A stretch of DNA of 64,000 nucleotides from Hyaloperonospora brassicae (Eukaryota; Oomycota; Peronosporomycetes; Peronosporales; Peronosporaceae). A program made the position numbers and the translations under genes. Shown in pieces: positions 10,317 to 20,639 of the stretch (positions are counted from its first letter, which is position 1; each line of letters starts with the position of its first letter). The notes beneath the pieces are model-generated. The model ran no database searches and was not told the DNA's origin. It saw only the letters and a program-made list of their open reading frames with translations. Where the stretch lies: the NCBI GenBank assembly GCA_947650285.1, contig CANTFL010001420.1, forward strand, positions 186,001 through 250,000, read 5' to 3'.

Positions 10317-12479
10317 ATGACCAAGAGTTTCCAAAGCAATTTAATATCGCAAGTGAAAGCTCAAGAAGAGCGAAAGCTGATCGACAAGCTCCGTGATATT
10401 GGTCTTGGCCAATACATTGAGCTGCCGCAAATTGCGGTGATGGGGGACACTTCCAGCGGCAAATCGTCCCTCCTGTCGGCGCTTTCAGGCGTCTCGTTTC
10501 CATCCAGTGATCAACTCACGACGAGGTGTCCTACTCAACTCGTCCTCTCTCGTGCCAGCACATTCAGCGGAACGGTGCGCCTCGTCCGGTTTCGCTCGAA
10601 TGGTGGTACTGATGAGGAGGGTGAGACGGATACCGGGGAAGAGGGCGAAAAGCTCACTCATCTAGACGACGTCCCATGTGCCATCACGAAGCTCACGCAG
10701 AAACTGATCGACGAAGGCCAATACATCAGTGACGATCAAATTGTGATTGAAATGAGTGGCCCCGACATGCCAAATCTCACTCTCACCGACTTGCCAGGAC
10801 TTGTGCGCACTGTGGGCGATCACGAAGACCGTAGCATCATTGCAAGGGTTCGGCAAATGATCAACCGCTACATGTAGCAAGAGCGAACGGTCATCATTGC
10901 TGTTGTTCCAGCTAATGTCGACATGCACAATACGGAGATATTGCAAGCGGCTCAAGAGGCCGACCCGAATGGAACGAGAACCATTGCCGTAGTGACCAAA
11001 GTGGATTTGGTTGACGCTGGTGCAGAGCTTGCAGTGCACGAGCTACTCCTGAACCGAAAGAAGAAAATGCACTTGGGCTACCACGCCGTGAAGTGCCGAA
11101 GCCAACGGGATCTGTCCAAGCGCATGAGCATTGAAAGAGGGTTGGCAGTCGAAAAGGTGTTTTTCGGCGAGCACGAGTATTGGCGCCGGCTATCGACGCA
11201 CTTGTGGGGAGTGCCACGACTAAGTGAACGGTTGATGTCAATTCTGCAAGACAATATCCGTCGGTCGCTGCCAAAGGTGGTGGAGGAGATCAGTTCGCGC
11301 ATGACGGAGACGCAAAAGTCATTGGCGAAACTGGGCACGCCGTTGGAAACACCCGTGGTGCAACGTCAGCAGTTTGGCAAGTGGGTTGATCAGTACTTGC
11401 GGTTGATCGAAGCAGCAATGAGCGGACGTTACGAAGCACTGCCGTCTACCCCGGCACCAACAGCTTTGGATCAGTGTTCGACTCCGGCTGAAATGAATGT
11501 CCGTCTAAGAGCCGTTCTCCGTATCAAGGAAGCCAATTTTCAAGTGGCAATCAACAAGTCGAAAGACTGTGTGTTTGATGGAGCCGATGCGAAGAAAGAC
11601 CACGAACAAGTGGCAGCTGGGGATGCCGTGCAAATTGAGATCGACGGCCAGTATCGCAGTGGGCGAGTGAAAGGGATCAATGGAACGGACATTTGCTGCG
11701 AGGAGTTTGACCAGCAGTGGAAGAGCAAGAACCATTGGCGCTTCGACGAACGGGCAATGCTGAAACAGTTTATCCGTGAAAACCGCGGCGATGAGCTCCC
11801 GATTTTTACGTCGTACCAAGTCTTTTGCAACTTGTTTCGCAGGATCGTTGACAAGTGGGGACCACCTGCGGAAACACTGGTGAGTGCGTATCAGTTGCAG
11901 ACAAAGCTGGTGTCGGACTTCGTCTCTAAGGAGGTTGGGGCCAAATCTCGAGTTGTGCAGTTTCTCAGAAGTACTGCGTCCGATGTGCTGGACCGAGTGG
12001 TTGCGAATGCGAGTATGGAGATGAGACTGGTGCTGATTGGGGAAGGTCGGCCGTATACGCAGGACAAGCGTTTGTATGCCGAATTGGACCAAGAACACTT
12101 GAAGGCTCTTCATGAACAAGTGAGCACATTCGTTCAAGCAGATTCAGATGGAAAAGTGGATCTCGCTGTGGTCATGAAGGTTGTGGAAGCAGCGGCAGCG
12201 TCTATGGAAGATCGAGAAGCGCTTGATATGCAAGCGGCATTGGAAGCGTACTTTAAGGTGGCGGTCGCGCGCTTTGCAGACGAGATTCCCATGCGGCTGA
12301 ACGACTTGATTTTGAAGAAGTTTGTCGACGAAATGGCACAGGAGCTCAACGGGCTGACGGATGCGACACTGGCCAGACTGATGCAAGACTCCGAGCTCAA
12401 AGTGGCGGAACGTCGTCAGCTCAGGGAGGAACTTGCCTGTCTGGCGAATGCAAAGAAGGAGATTGAGTTTGTTTGCTAA
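10317..12479 (+). pseudogene. Mx/dynamin-like large GTPase, interrupted by an in-frame TAG
   Basis: One frame runs from ATG 10317 to TAA 12479 (720 codon positions) except for a TAG at 10875-10877 (codon 187). The start is the first ATG in frame and lies 61 nt after the initiator. Motifs: P-loop GDTSSGKS at 43-50, switch I TTRCPTQL near 68-75, DLPG at 158-161, the stop, then the conserved strand TVIIAVVPANVD and TKVD at 227-230. A stalk follows, with a Tudor/SH3-like insert at about 433-478 (GDAVQIEIDGQYRSGRVKG), then a C-terminal effector-like helical region (about 625-720). Such GTPases remodel membranes; oomycete genomes annotate them as Mx-like. Everything past the stop is intact, so the lesion is recent. 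A Gln codon (CAG to TAG) is the simplest origin. Readthrough, allelic variation and sequencing error remain possible. Confidence 0.85.
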
Positions 12480-13324
12480 GTGCAGGCAATGAAGGATTGG
12501 AATCGTCCGATGCGGGAAGACGATTGTCGTGACGGAGCATTTTCATGTTCCGCTTGCCTATTCAGTCTATGTAGGGAATGAAGCTATTGATTGTTCTCTA
12601 TTCACATGATTGTATCTGCGTTTGGCTTTCGTGACCGACCGAAATGGCACAACGTCCTTACATATCGATAGTCCCCACGCCCTCGCGAAGAACAATTGCT
12701 TTTGGTCGAGTTCGTACATGACCATCAATCGCATTGCAGCATCAGTCGCTCCATTTTGGACAGAAGACGATCGCATGCGTCAACAATTTTTGGCATGGGC
12801 CGCTGGGAAAGGACAGATACGATGTCGAGGCTACAGGCACGATGGGCACACTTGGTGACGTACCTCAAGCGATCAGCGCACCAGTCGAACACAAATGGGC
12901 TTTCCACTGGCTCATGTTGTCCGACACAGTAGTCTCCAGTATCATCGTGTGCGATGAAGCGGCTGGCAGAAGTGTGCACGTCGACAATGCTGTAGCATCG
13001 CATACCACAAATGCTTGAGGCTGTTAGTTCGTCCTTTTACTTAGCTTCATCAACATCGACACGGCATCTTCACGTCTGTCGAGCCAGTCATTGCATCCAA
13101 GGCAAAAGACAGACGTCCTTCGCGGGTTCCGCAATTTCAGACAAGAGAACTTGCAGACTGCATTTTCGGGCGCGTCCTCTCGGACGACTAAGTAACCATT
13201 TGGAAGACGCTCATCTGATCCATCTGTTGCGAGGAAAACCTTACCACGATACCCTCACCGTCAGCACTTCGTCTACCCAGCTTTTGTTCGATTCGCAGTT
13301 TCGATATACACTACAAACTCCGTT
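12480..13324. other. Intergenic region with possible decayed coding pieces
   Basis: Between the dynamin-like gene and the PPR-like gene. On the minus strand, about 12870-12725 reads protein-like (SVLSQRPMPKIVDACDRLL) and a second frame continues at 12740-12640 (MVMYELDQKQLFFARAWG), which would need a frameshift. Plus-strand frames over the same bases are also open. No family is recognised, so no gene is called. Confidence 0.25.
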
Positions 13325-14390
13325 TTACTCTTCCAAGTCGTCCACCTCGTCTTCTTCCTCAGAGTCATAGTCAACAAAAGCCTGTGCACAAGTGAACGAT
13401 CAATACACCAGCAGACATCAATGTCAATGTTCCTTCCATCAACAGCAACCTCCGCTTCTTCTTCTCACCTTGTACTCATCCCACAAATCTTCAATGAAAG
13501 TCAGAAACATGACCAGCGCATCCGTTGAGGCCGTATCTTTCTCCGCCAGCAACAGCAAAGGATGAAACGTCTCACTGCTAAACTCAATACCACGACTCTG
13601 TCCCTGCTTCATGATGTCGATCGCACTGCCGTATTCACGATTCTGAATCAGCTCTACTAGCACCGGCAACACTGTCTGCTCACTAGGACACACATCTCTC
13701 CCATCGACAAGTTCCTTCAGTATCTCCATTGCTTCTTCGAGTCTCTTGGCCTCTATTAGCGCTGATATCAGTCCGTCATACGCCGGCAAGTCCAGCACTA
13801 CCGCTTGGTTCACGGCCTCGTCATACAGCTTATAAGGCACACGACCAGACAAAAACAGTATAACCACAGGACATATTTGCAGGATAAGCATCACGTCACA
13901 CTATGCAGGATCATACCCTCGCATCGACCGTGCGATCCGTTCATACCTCGATGGCTGCATCCAGCATCCGGAAGCGCAAACACGCGTCCATGACGTAGAT
14001 GGACGCTAGTTTCGTATAGTCATCAGGATTCAACCCGGGCGTACGGTATACTCCACACAGTATCTCATGAGCACGTGCTGCATGACTCCTGCTCGTTCGC
14101 TGTCGAGCCAGCAGCACGACCAGTTTCTGCAGCAACTGAGAACTCGGAGGTGACTGGAGTTGCGCCAACTGCCGCAGCGCTAGTGACGGACGGCGCTCGA
14201 GAATCGCGTGCTCGAAAACGGTCAGCAGAGGACTGTTTTCAGGATAAGAAGCAGGAAAAGCAGTGGCAGCAGCAGCAGCAGTAATGGCAGGATACAAACG
14301 TGACGCTTGAAGAGCTCTGGAGGACGACTGGAGCGCTCGTGAGGATGACAGCGGGCGACGCAGCGCCGCTAAGAATGGACGGACGAGCAT
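13325..14390 (-). CDS. Probable mitochondrial PPR-like helical-repeat protein
   Basis: Three exons: 14390-13947 (148 codons), 13828-13469 (120 codons) and 13381-13325 (18 codons plus TAA), 286 residues in all. Introns are 118 nt (GTATGA...ATAAG) and 87 nt (GTGAGA...CACAG), both phase 0. The first junction joins DAAIE to LYDEAVNQ and the second joins WDEYK to AFVDYDSEEEDE, each keeping a sensible helix or tail. The N-terminus (MLVRPFLAALRRPLSSSRAL) is rich in Arg, Ser and Ala with no acid, typical of a mitochondrial presequence. The body is alpha-helical with PPR-like pairs (YDGLISALIEAKRLEEAMEI and similar), and the C-terminus is very acidic. PPR proteins bind organellar RNA; that role here is inference. 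The exact repeat family (PPR or TPR-like) is uncertain. Confidence 0.7.
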
Positions 14391-15395
14391 CGCGGGGTCG
14401 CCGATGGACGGCCGTCTGTCTGGTCGAGTGCGAGGTGGTCAAATGTCCCAAGCGTGACGATATCAGGATTGTGGATATGACTAAGCAGTTTTTTTTCCGT
14501 ATCCGGTCGTTTGCAACTTTGTTATGGCGGAGACGCTTTGTGAATGGTATCGTTTCTTGCTATGACTGAATGGTGTCTTGCAAACGACAGTTACCACGCG
14601 ATGATTTTGGCGACTGGGAATACAATTGAGATCGAAAACGTCGATTGTGTGGATGATAGCGGTGCGGTATGCATTGTGTTGCAAAGCGGGCGAGAGAAGT
14701 CGACTAATGGTTGTTGAGACGTCCAATTGCGACCACATGACGATGTCTTGCTCAGACCCCGTCGTCGAAGTTTGGTGCACGCGCTACATGATACTGGAGC
14801 ACAAAGCTGCTCTTCGGTAAAGACTTTTGTACAACCAAATTCTGACTTCAGGTCTTACTTGCTGACGTTGCGCTGTTTGTAAACCGGACGCATTGTGCAG
14901 GGCTTGGCGAAGAAGGGTAATCGACTGAAACACTGGAAATCCACTTGATGCGTTGGCGAAGTAAGAGCCCGTAGTGGTGATACCGACATCGTTCCAGATG
15001 CGCAAACTTGCTGGATGTAAACGTGCTGTTTGCAACAGAAAGAATGCATGAAAACAGTTTTGAAGGAATCACGCATGTTGATGAGGCAGGGCGCTCGAAT
15101 GTGCCGAGTGGTCATAAACTGATACCCGTACGTTAGTCGTAAAGCTGATACCGTTTCCTCCAGACTTACAAATGAGGCGAAAGGTTTCATCTTTGCGGCA
15201 AATAACTTAAATCGTGGAAGTAGTCCCCGATATAGAAATAATCCTGCCTTGTCAACTTCAGCCGATTGTTGTGTAAGGCCTCATATGCGACACCTCCGGT
15301 TCGCACATCGTAGCCTCTTGACCAACCTTTTTTCCGATTTCATAAAAACTATCGATGGCGGCACCATATCAAGCGTTCAACTTCTGTACGTATGG
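14391..15395. other. Upstream region of the PPR-like gene, boundary of the gene island
   Basis: No gene is recognised. A minus-strand frame 15190-14855 begins with a real ATG (MKPFASFVSLEETVSAL) and could be an isolated exon, but nothing supports a family. Base composition drops towards AT-rich across this segment. Confidence 0.35.
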
Positions 15396-15651
15396 TGTAG
15401 TGGAGCTACAAATCTCGTTTATTCAGAGTAAGACTTAAACGCTCAACAATCAACTTGGTTCAAAGAACCCGACTCAGCGAGTCAACAAGCTTAAATCTTA
15501 CGGTCCCTGTTCCAGGGACCAATCGATTCAAAGAACCACAGCACATAATGCTCAAGAGTATCTGTCTTAACAAGGCGTATGCTATACTCTTAACGATCTC
15601 AAGACACGTGTCTTTGACAAATCAAAAGGGAAACTGGACTTTATTTCTTTT

Positions 15652-15716
15652 GGGAATTGCTAAATTTACACCCCTTTTCCTTAGATTCACACTCTTCCTT
15701 CAAAATCTTATATATA
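15652..15716 (+). repeat. Left terminal inverted repeat of the Pack-MULE-like element
   Basis: 65 bp, beginning GGGAATTGC and ending in TCTTATATATA. It pairs with 16373-16437. Confidence 0.85.
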
Positions 15717-15717
15717 C

Positions 15718-15965
15718 AAGGTACGCAATCGCCGTTGAACAACGACGAGTACTTTTTCTGCCACTTGGCTACGAGCGACATCTTGCGCGCTGCTGTAGCT
15801 GCTGGCACCGACATAGGCAAAAAGATCAAAGCCGCGTTGGAGTCGGGCGCACTTGTGACCGACGAGATTGTCGTCGGTATCATTGAGGACGCCATCAAGA
15901 GTTCGGAATGCCGTCGTGGCTTTATTCTTGACGACTTTCCACGAACAGTCGTGCAGGCCAAAAAG
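15718..15965 (+). pseudogene. Captured adenylate kinase fragment
   Basis: About 83 residues from the end of the P-loop (GTQSPL) through CHLATSDILRAAVAAGTD, ESGALVTDEIVVGI and GFILDDFPRTVVQAKK. This is the typical NMP-binding part of adenylate kinase with the DDFPRT motif. The Gly of the usual 'ATGD' is Ser here. The fragment starts exactly at the inner edge of the left terminal repeat, so the GxxGxGK loop is absent and the piece cannot bind ATP normally. It ends at a GTGAGA splice donor (15966), showing capture of genomic DNA with an intron. The frame is intact. Confidence 0.85.
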
Positions 15966-16046
15966 GTGAGAACAAGAGGAGATACAGACGAGTGTCCAGG
16001 TTGCAACGCAGAGGCTGACCGTAGTTCCTTCGTTTTGTATGCGTAG
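15966..16046 (+). other. Putative intron joining the two captured fragments
   Basis: Starts GTGAGA right after the adenylate kinase codons and ends TATGCGTAG; 81 nt. Splicing here would join the adenylate kinase frame in phase 0 to TAC TCG CAA at 16047, in frame with the dehydratase piece. Without splicing the frame stops at TAG 16044-16046. Splicing is inferred. Confidence 0.5.
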
Positions 16047-16366
16047 TACTCGCAACTAAATTTGTACCTGCTGGCTTTCAATGACGTCTCTTGCGCCGGA
16101 TGGGCGTCCGTGTTATACCTAACAGTGACAACGTCCTCAAGGCGCGTGAAGGTGGCGATCTGGACTGGAGACAAGTGGCACAAATCCCGTGGGACGTTGT
16201 GTCACTGCCGCTCAAAGTGGTTCAGACTATGGCCGTAATGGATATCGTGCACGATGCCGTGGGCTTTGTGCGATCCCCAGTGGGCTATACACTCATGCAA
16301 GTGAGCTCTCGGCTATGGCTCGTCTGGGCTCTGTACCGCCTCGCGCTATCTGTTCGAAATGAATAG
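16047..16366 (+). pseudogene. Captured 3-hydroxyacyl-CoA dehydratase (HACD/PTPLA) fragment, frameshifted
   Basis: The first part reads LYLLAFNDVSCAGWASVLYL, the N-terminal membrane segment of HACD proteins. After a 1-nt loss near 16115-16130 the frame changes and continues with LPLKVVQTMAVMDIVHDAVG and FVRSPVGYTLMQVSSRLWLV, the next conserved segments. HACDs are ER-membrane enzymes of very-long-chain fatty acid elongation. The catalytic Tyr and Glu lie further downstream in the family and are not included. The fragment ends at TAG 16364-16366 next to the right terminal repeat. It is non-functional as an enzyme. Confidence 0.8.
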
Positions 16367-16372
16367 GGATTT

Positions 16373-16437
16373 TATATATAAGATTTTGAAGGAAGGGTGT
16401 GAATCTAAGGAAGAGGGGTGTGAATTTAGCAATATCC
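16373..16437 (-). repeat. Right terminal inverted repeat of the Pack-MULE-like element
   Basis: Reverse complement begins GGATATTGC and matches the left repeat over 65 bp. Confidence 0.85.
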
Positions 16438-16635
16438 TTTCTTTTTATCCAAAATAACACCTCCGACGAGCGTACTTAATCTAGACACTAATATCCTCGT
16501 TAATACCTCCTAAAAGATCACGCAATTCGGTGGCTGACACACGTCAGCCCCAACAACTGATATGATGATCTGATATCATCTTTAATGGGACTACGTCCCT
16601 GGTGTAAACCACACATTTTGTATAACCCCGTTACA

Positions 16636-19529
16636 TGTGGTATAGGCATTCAGCTTATGTTGTGTCACCATTACCACTCTATTCAGAGAGGCCATCATGT
16701 CCCTGTCCTGTTAACTAGCAATGTTTGTGCGCTAGCAGGTGCGTGGACCATCGTTCAATAGGATACACTTTGTATTTTTTCGAAACCGGGATGCCACACA
16801 ACCCGGACCGCTTGACACGATTTAGCCCTCTCCTTGGGTGATTTGGCTTACGTAGGGAACGTACATGTCGTGTGTTGCAGTGTCTTTAATTTGCGTTGAC
16901 TTTCGGGAATTATGCAGCCCTACGACTCAAGCTATCACACTTTCGCGCTTGAGGCTCAATTAATGCTCACGTGTCATGGAAATAATTACAAAGGCAAAAT
17001 CGAGGTGGTAATTATGAGGTCGCAAAATCGCTGCATGTAATGTCGAAGGAGAACTTCAGTTTATTCATAAAAACTGTGATAACTTTATCGGTTACAGTAT
17101 CATACCAGACACTGGCTTTAAGAGCTCATCCATGCATGAATTTGTGTTTGACATGATCGCGGTCAGAATGAGTCACGGGTATCAGTAATGCAATACTAAC
17201 TGAATCATTTAAAGCATAAGGCATCCTATTTATAATGATCATCATAAGATCCAAGGCGTGTCGCAAGATCCTAACCTGACGGCATATAAATAAAATTGAC
17301 AAAGCCCGAATGCGCGGGTGTAGGCGCATGCAGGTGGAATAGAAGGCATGCTATTGAATGTCAATTGGTATGGTAGTAAACTCATTAACCATTGGTTCCC
17401 TCTTGTCGCTGGAAACAACAAAAAGCGTATGCAGCTTATCTTAGTTTTCACGCTCTCGCCAATATAAATGATGTTTCATGAACTTTCTCTGCACACTTCA
17501 GCGTTTAAACAATCCCCATAAATATGTACATAGTAATATATAGAGATTCGATTATTTTTGCTTTCGGTACGAAGAGGTCCCTTTGTGAAAAAATCAAAAT
17601 CAGAAGGATCGATTTGATTATAAATACATCCATATTAAACAAATCGAACCGCTAATGAGTCGACAGTATTCGCTAACGAGCCTTCACCCCATACATTTAA
17701 CAAGTTGTTGTATTTTCAGGTCTTTAAATTATTAAATTAAATTGATGTTCTTCAACGCTCCCAATTCTAAAAAATTTACGGTCGATGTCTAAGGCACATA
17801 ATAATCGTTACAAGAAGCAGAAGAATCGTTGACCTGCGACGCAGCGCAGAACAGTGCGCACAAGGAGAGGCGGGCTTTGCTGCGTGGTGCCTTATCATTA
17901 TAGTTCTCAAGAGCGCGTAACGGAGTGATAGACCATTCTACTTTCAGCGCTTTATGTTTTGGCCAACGAAACAGATAGTATTGTACGGTACCGTCAATCC
18001 TACTCCCGCTCGTCATGCGTTACCGTCGCTCTTACCGTCATCGCTCGTGCTTCTGCTACTGCCCGGAATCTGGCTGCATAATGCCGTCAATTACATTTTA
18101 CTAGTCGATATTAGCTACTGGGTGCCTTCATGTAGACATAATTTGGAAGATTTTCGCCACCGACCAACGTCACGCAGGACATGAGTGGCTATAGACAGGT
18201 CGTCATTTTCTACACACATGGACATCTATGGAAGGGTTTTAAAGCAGTATTGGTTAAGATTATTCCGTTGACCTGTTCAAGCACGGAATGATTGAAGCTC
18301 GATGGTATTTTCAATTTTGAGCACTTTGTGTCTCGCCTGGGAAACAATTTAATGCCCTCAGTGAGCGTTAGTGTGACGAACGTCTTAAATTCTAGCGGCT
18401 GGATTGATACGCAAGTGTTCGTCTGTGTTGATGACGTGAACGCAGCAACGAAAACAATGATGTTTGCAGGATCGATGAAAGTTTGCGATCACCCCTATGA
18501 ATTGCTGCCAGCTATGCTGAACGGCATGCTGCCGTTCAGCGGATTGCTGACACTTAGATACCTAATGATGGGCGTGTTTTTGCGAACCGGTTGATCCGCC
18601 ATAGTCACCGGCTGCTGCCTCTACATCTGAGTATTGATTAGATTTTGGTCATGGAAACGGCTACTGAAGTTTGGGTCACCCGCTCTACATACAGGATCCA
18701 CGAAATGGGCGAACCGGTGTCGTGACCTAAGCCGAAGATGGTTCTAACTGCGGTGATATTGGACGTGAATATTGTGAGGCATGATGAAGATAGTGTCGTC
18801 GGATACTGAGCTGATCTTTGCGCTGTGTATGTGATGCCGATCGACGATGGTGCGCACGCTGGATCGTATTAAACTATTAACTGTTTGTCTTGGATACATT
18901 ATTGTTTGAAGATTAATTTGAGTCGTCTTGAAGTTGCCGTGACCGTCTTCTTGTCACTGAATGACTTGTTGTTGATTGCGGCTCGTTCTTTATCGGACGT
19001 TGCTTTGACATTGCTTACATATAATTGGTCAACTGTTTTTGCGATCGTAAATGCATCAATGAGTTGAGATAACGTAGACTTCCCTTACTTTTGTGCGATT
19101 GGATAGCAAACTTATATAAAACTTGAAATGTAGGATATCATCGGCTTGCTTAAGGTGGGTACGACATAAACGTGTAAATATTCGATCTTGATATCACAGA
19201 ACATATTTTATGCTTCTCAACCTCTCGATATGTTAAGTAGTATAACAAACTCGTCTTTATGAATCGCCGTTTCGAAAATCTTTCAAGGTTTTTAGAGAGG
19301 CATTAAGACAAAAAATTAACGTGTAGTTCAACATATTTATTTACACAGCGATGGCATCTTAGTAAAACAATACATGCATATTGCCAACACTATCAATATC
19401 TACATCATAGTTCAATGTCTGATCCAGCATTGACAGTATCAAGAACGATCAAAATGCGCTTAATTCTCTATCTGTCGCAATTCTGGAGATGCTGCAGGCA
19501 CTAATTGTGCTTGTGCTTGTGTGGCTTGA
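16636..19529. other. AT-rich region, no recognised gene
   Basis: Short frames only. A frame at 18292-18594 has no family resemblance. A perfect 11-bp inverted repeat (GCTGAACGGCA, 3-base loop) lies near 18515-18545. Some slightly GC-richer stretches (17.8-18.1 and 18.6-18.9 kb) may be old element remnants, but I cannot name them. Confidence 0.4.
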
Positions 19530-20600
19530 CCGCATGTCCTTGCGTTGTGCCCCAAATCCCCACAGCGTCCTCATCATCGGCGTCTCTTAAAATTAAACGC
19601 GTTCTCTACATGCTCAAAGTGATATAAATTGCGGCGGGTAAGCCTGTTGGGCGCCCGCGTCCTTACCAGCACAGGGTCACGTATTGCGCAATCTGGAGCA
19701 GCGATAGCATGATCGTATAGCATCCTTTGCTGGTGTCTGTCAGCATTCACACACCTCTCAAGAAGTTAGCACAGTATCATAATCGACAACATCATATCTG
19801 ACTGTCTCGGTGTCAGCTCTTCGTGTTGAAGGTGGGACCATGATGGTCAATCTTGTACTGTAAACAGCCGGTACAATCCGAAAATTTATTTAAGACAATG
19901 ATGTCCCATGTTATTTGTCATCATATTCTGACAAGATCGAGGTTCAAGTCTATTAAGCATTTTACGATGTACTGCCAGTACAACCGCAGCGTAAATCTTG
20001 CTTATTACTCCTGAAAACAGAGGTCCTAGCTTCAATCGACGATGACGCATCCCCTTGCATTTTGATGGCTTACTTCAACAAGTTGGTCGTGGCAAGCCAG
20101 CTCGAGAGCTGTGCTTACCGACTATACATCACCTAAGAGCTAATATATAATTCAGTAGCCGAACCAATCATATCATTATGTCAAAGTAATGCTACTTACA
20201 TGTGGATCCATTAAACCACTTCTTGACAGTTGCATATAAGCTCTCGACACGTGACGTTGTCACATGACCGTAATGTAGATAACCACGAAAGTAGCAAGAC
20301 ACGAACATCTTCTTGTACGGTATCCAAGTATCATCAAGATATATCATTGCTCGGGCTGGTAGATCAACCCTCATCGCAACAAGCTGGCGGTCATACTCTG
20401 TCGTCGATTAAACTTGTACCGATCATCTCCACTTGAAATGGAATTGTGTAAAATGCTTCGTGGAGTCAAAATGTCTTCGCATCTAGGCGGAATAGTTACC
20501 GTGCGCGTTTATTACATCCATCTCGCGATCTACAACGAATGTTTTGGTGTAGCGATGTCGAACATCCCGATAACCCGCCACAGGTTCTGCTTCCTCAAAT
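19530..20600 (-). pseudogene. Decayed Mutator-like (MULE) transposase
   Basis: Read on the minus strand, with several stops and frameshifts. About 20545-20510 gives FVVDREMDVINAHG, like the 'TDRE.AL.NA' block around a catalytic Asp of MULE transposases. The frame 20374-20192 gives YLDDTWIPYKKMFVSCYFR and HYGHVTTSRVESLYATVKKW, the block that precedes the SWIM region. About 19566-19532 gives CGDLGHNARTC, a partial zinc knuckle expected at the C-terminus. The order of the three blocks is correct. Terminal repeats were not identified. It is not functional, but it shows the superfamily is present near the Pack-MULE-like element. Confidence 0.7.
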
Positions 20601-20639
20601 GAAGTCGCCTTCTATCTTCTTTTTTCATGAAGCAATAGG

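Larger units (their letters stand above)
15652..16437. mobile_element. Pack-MULE-like non-autonomous transposon carrying two gene fragments
   Basis: A 786-bp element with 65-bp terminal inverted repeats (15652-15716 and 16373-16437, about 5 mismatches) starting GGGAATTGCTAAATT and GGATATTGCTAAATT. It is flanked by perfect 8-bp direct repeats TTTCTTTT (15644-15651 and 16438-16445). The second LTR copy at 21.7 kb lacks the insertion, so the insertion is visible as an empty site. Long terminal repeats and an 8-bp duplication fit Mutator-like elements; hAT elements also make 8-bp duplications but have short ends. The cargo is a piece of an adenylate kinase gene and a piece of a 3-hydroxyacyl-CoA dehydratase gene. 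It has no transposase and needs one in trans. Confidence 0.85.
15396..16635. repeat. Solo LTR (about 446 bp) split by a nested DNA element
   Basis: The LTR begins TGTAGTGGAGCTACAAATC and ends CCCCGTTACA, and matches 21527-21971 in the opposite orientation along its whole length. Flanks TATGG/TGTGG may be a worn 5-bp target duplication. It is interrupted by the 786-bp element at 15652-16437. Removing that element and one copy of its 8-bp duplication leaves about 446 bp. No internal retrotransposon region adjoins it, so it is a solo LTR. The true orientation is ambiguous, since both strands read TG...CA. Confidence 0.8.

Noticed and set aside
10196..10396. Alternative frame upstream of the dynamin-like gene (DQLRQYDQEFPKQFN)
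   Set aside because: It is helical and open, but the conserved GTPase frame starts at ATG 10317, 61 nt after the initiator. The alternative frame stops early and begins at TTG.
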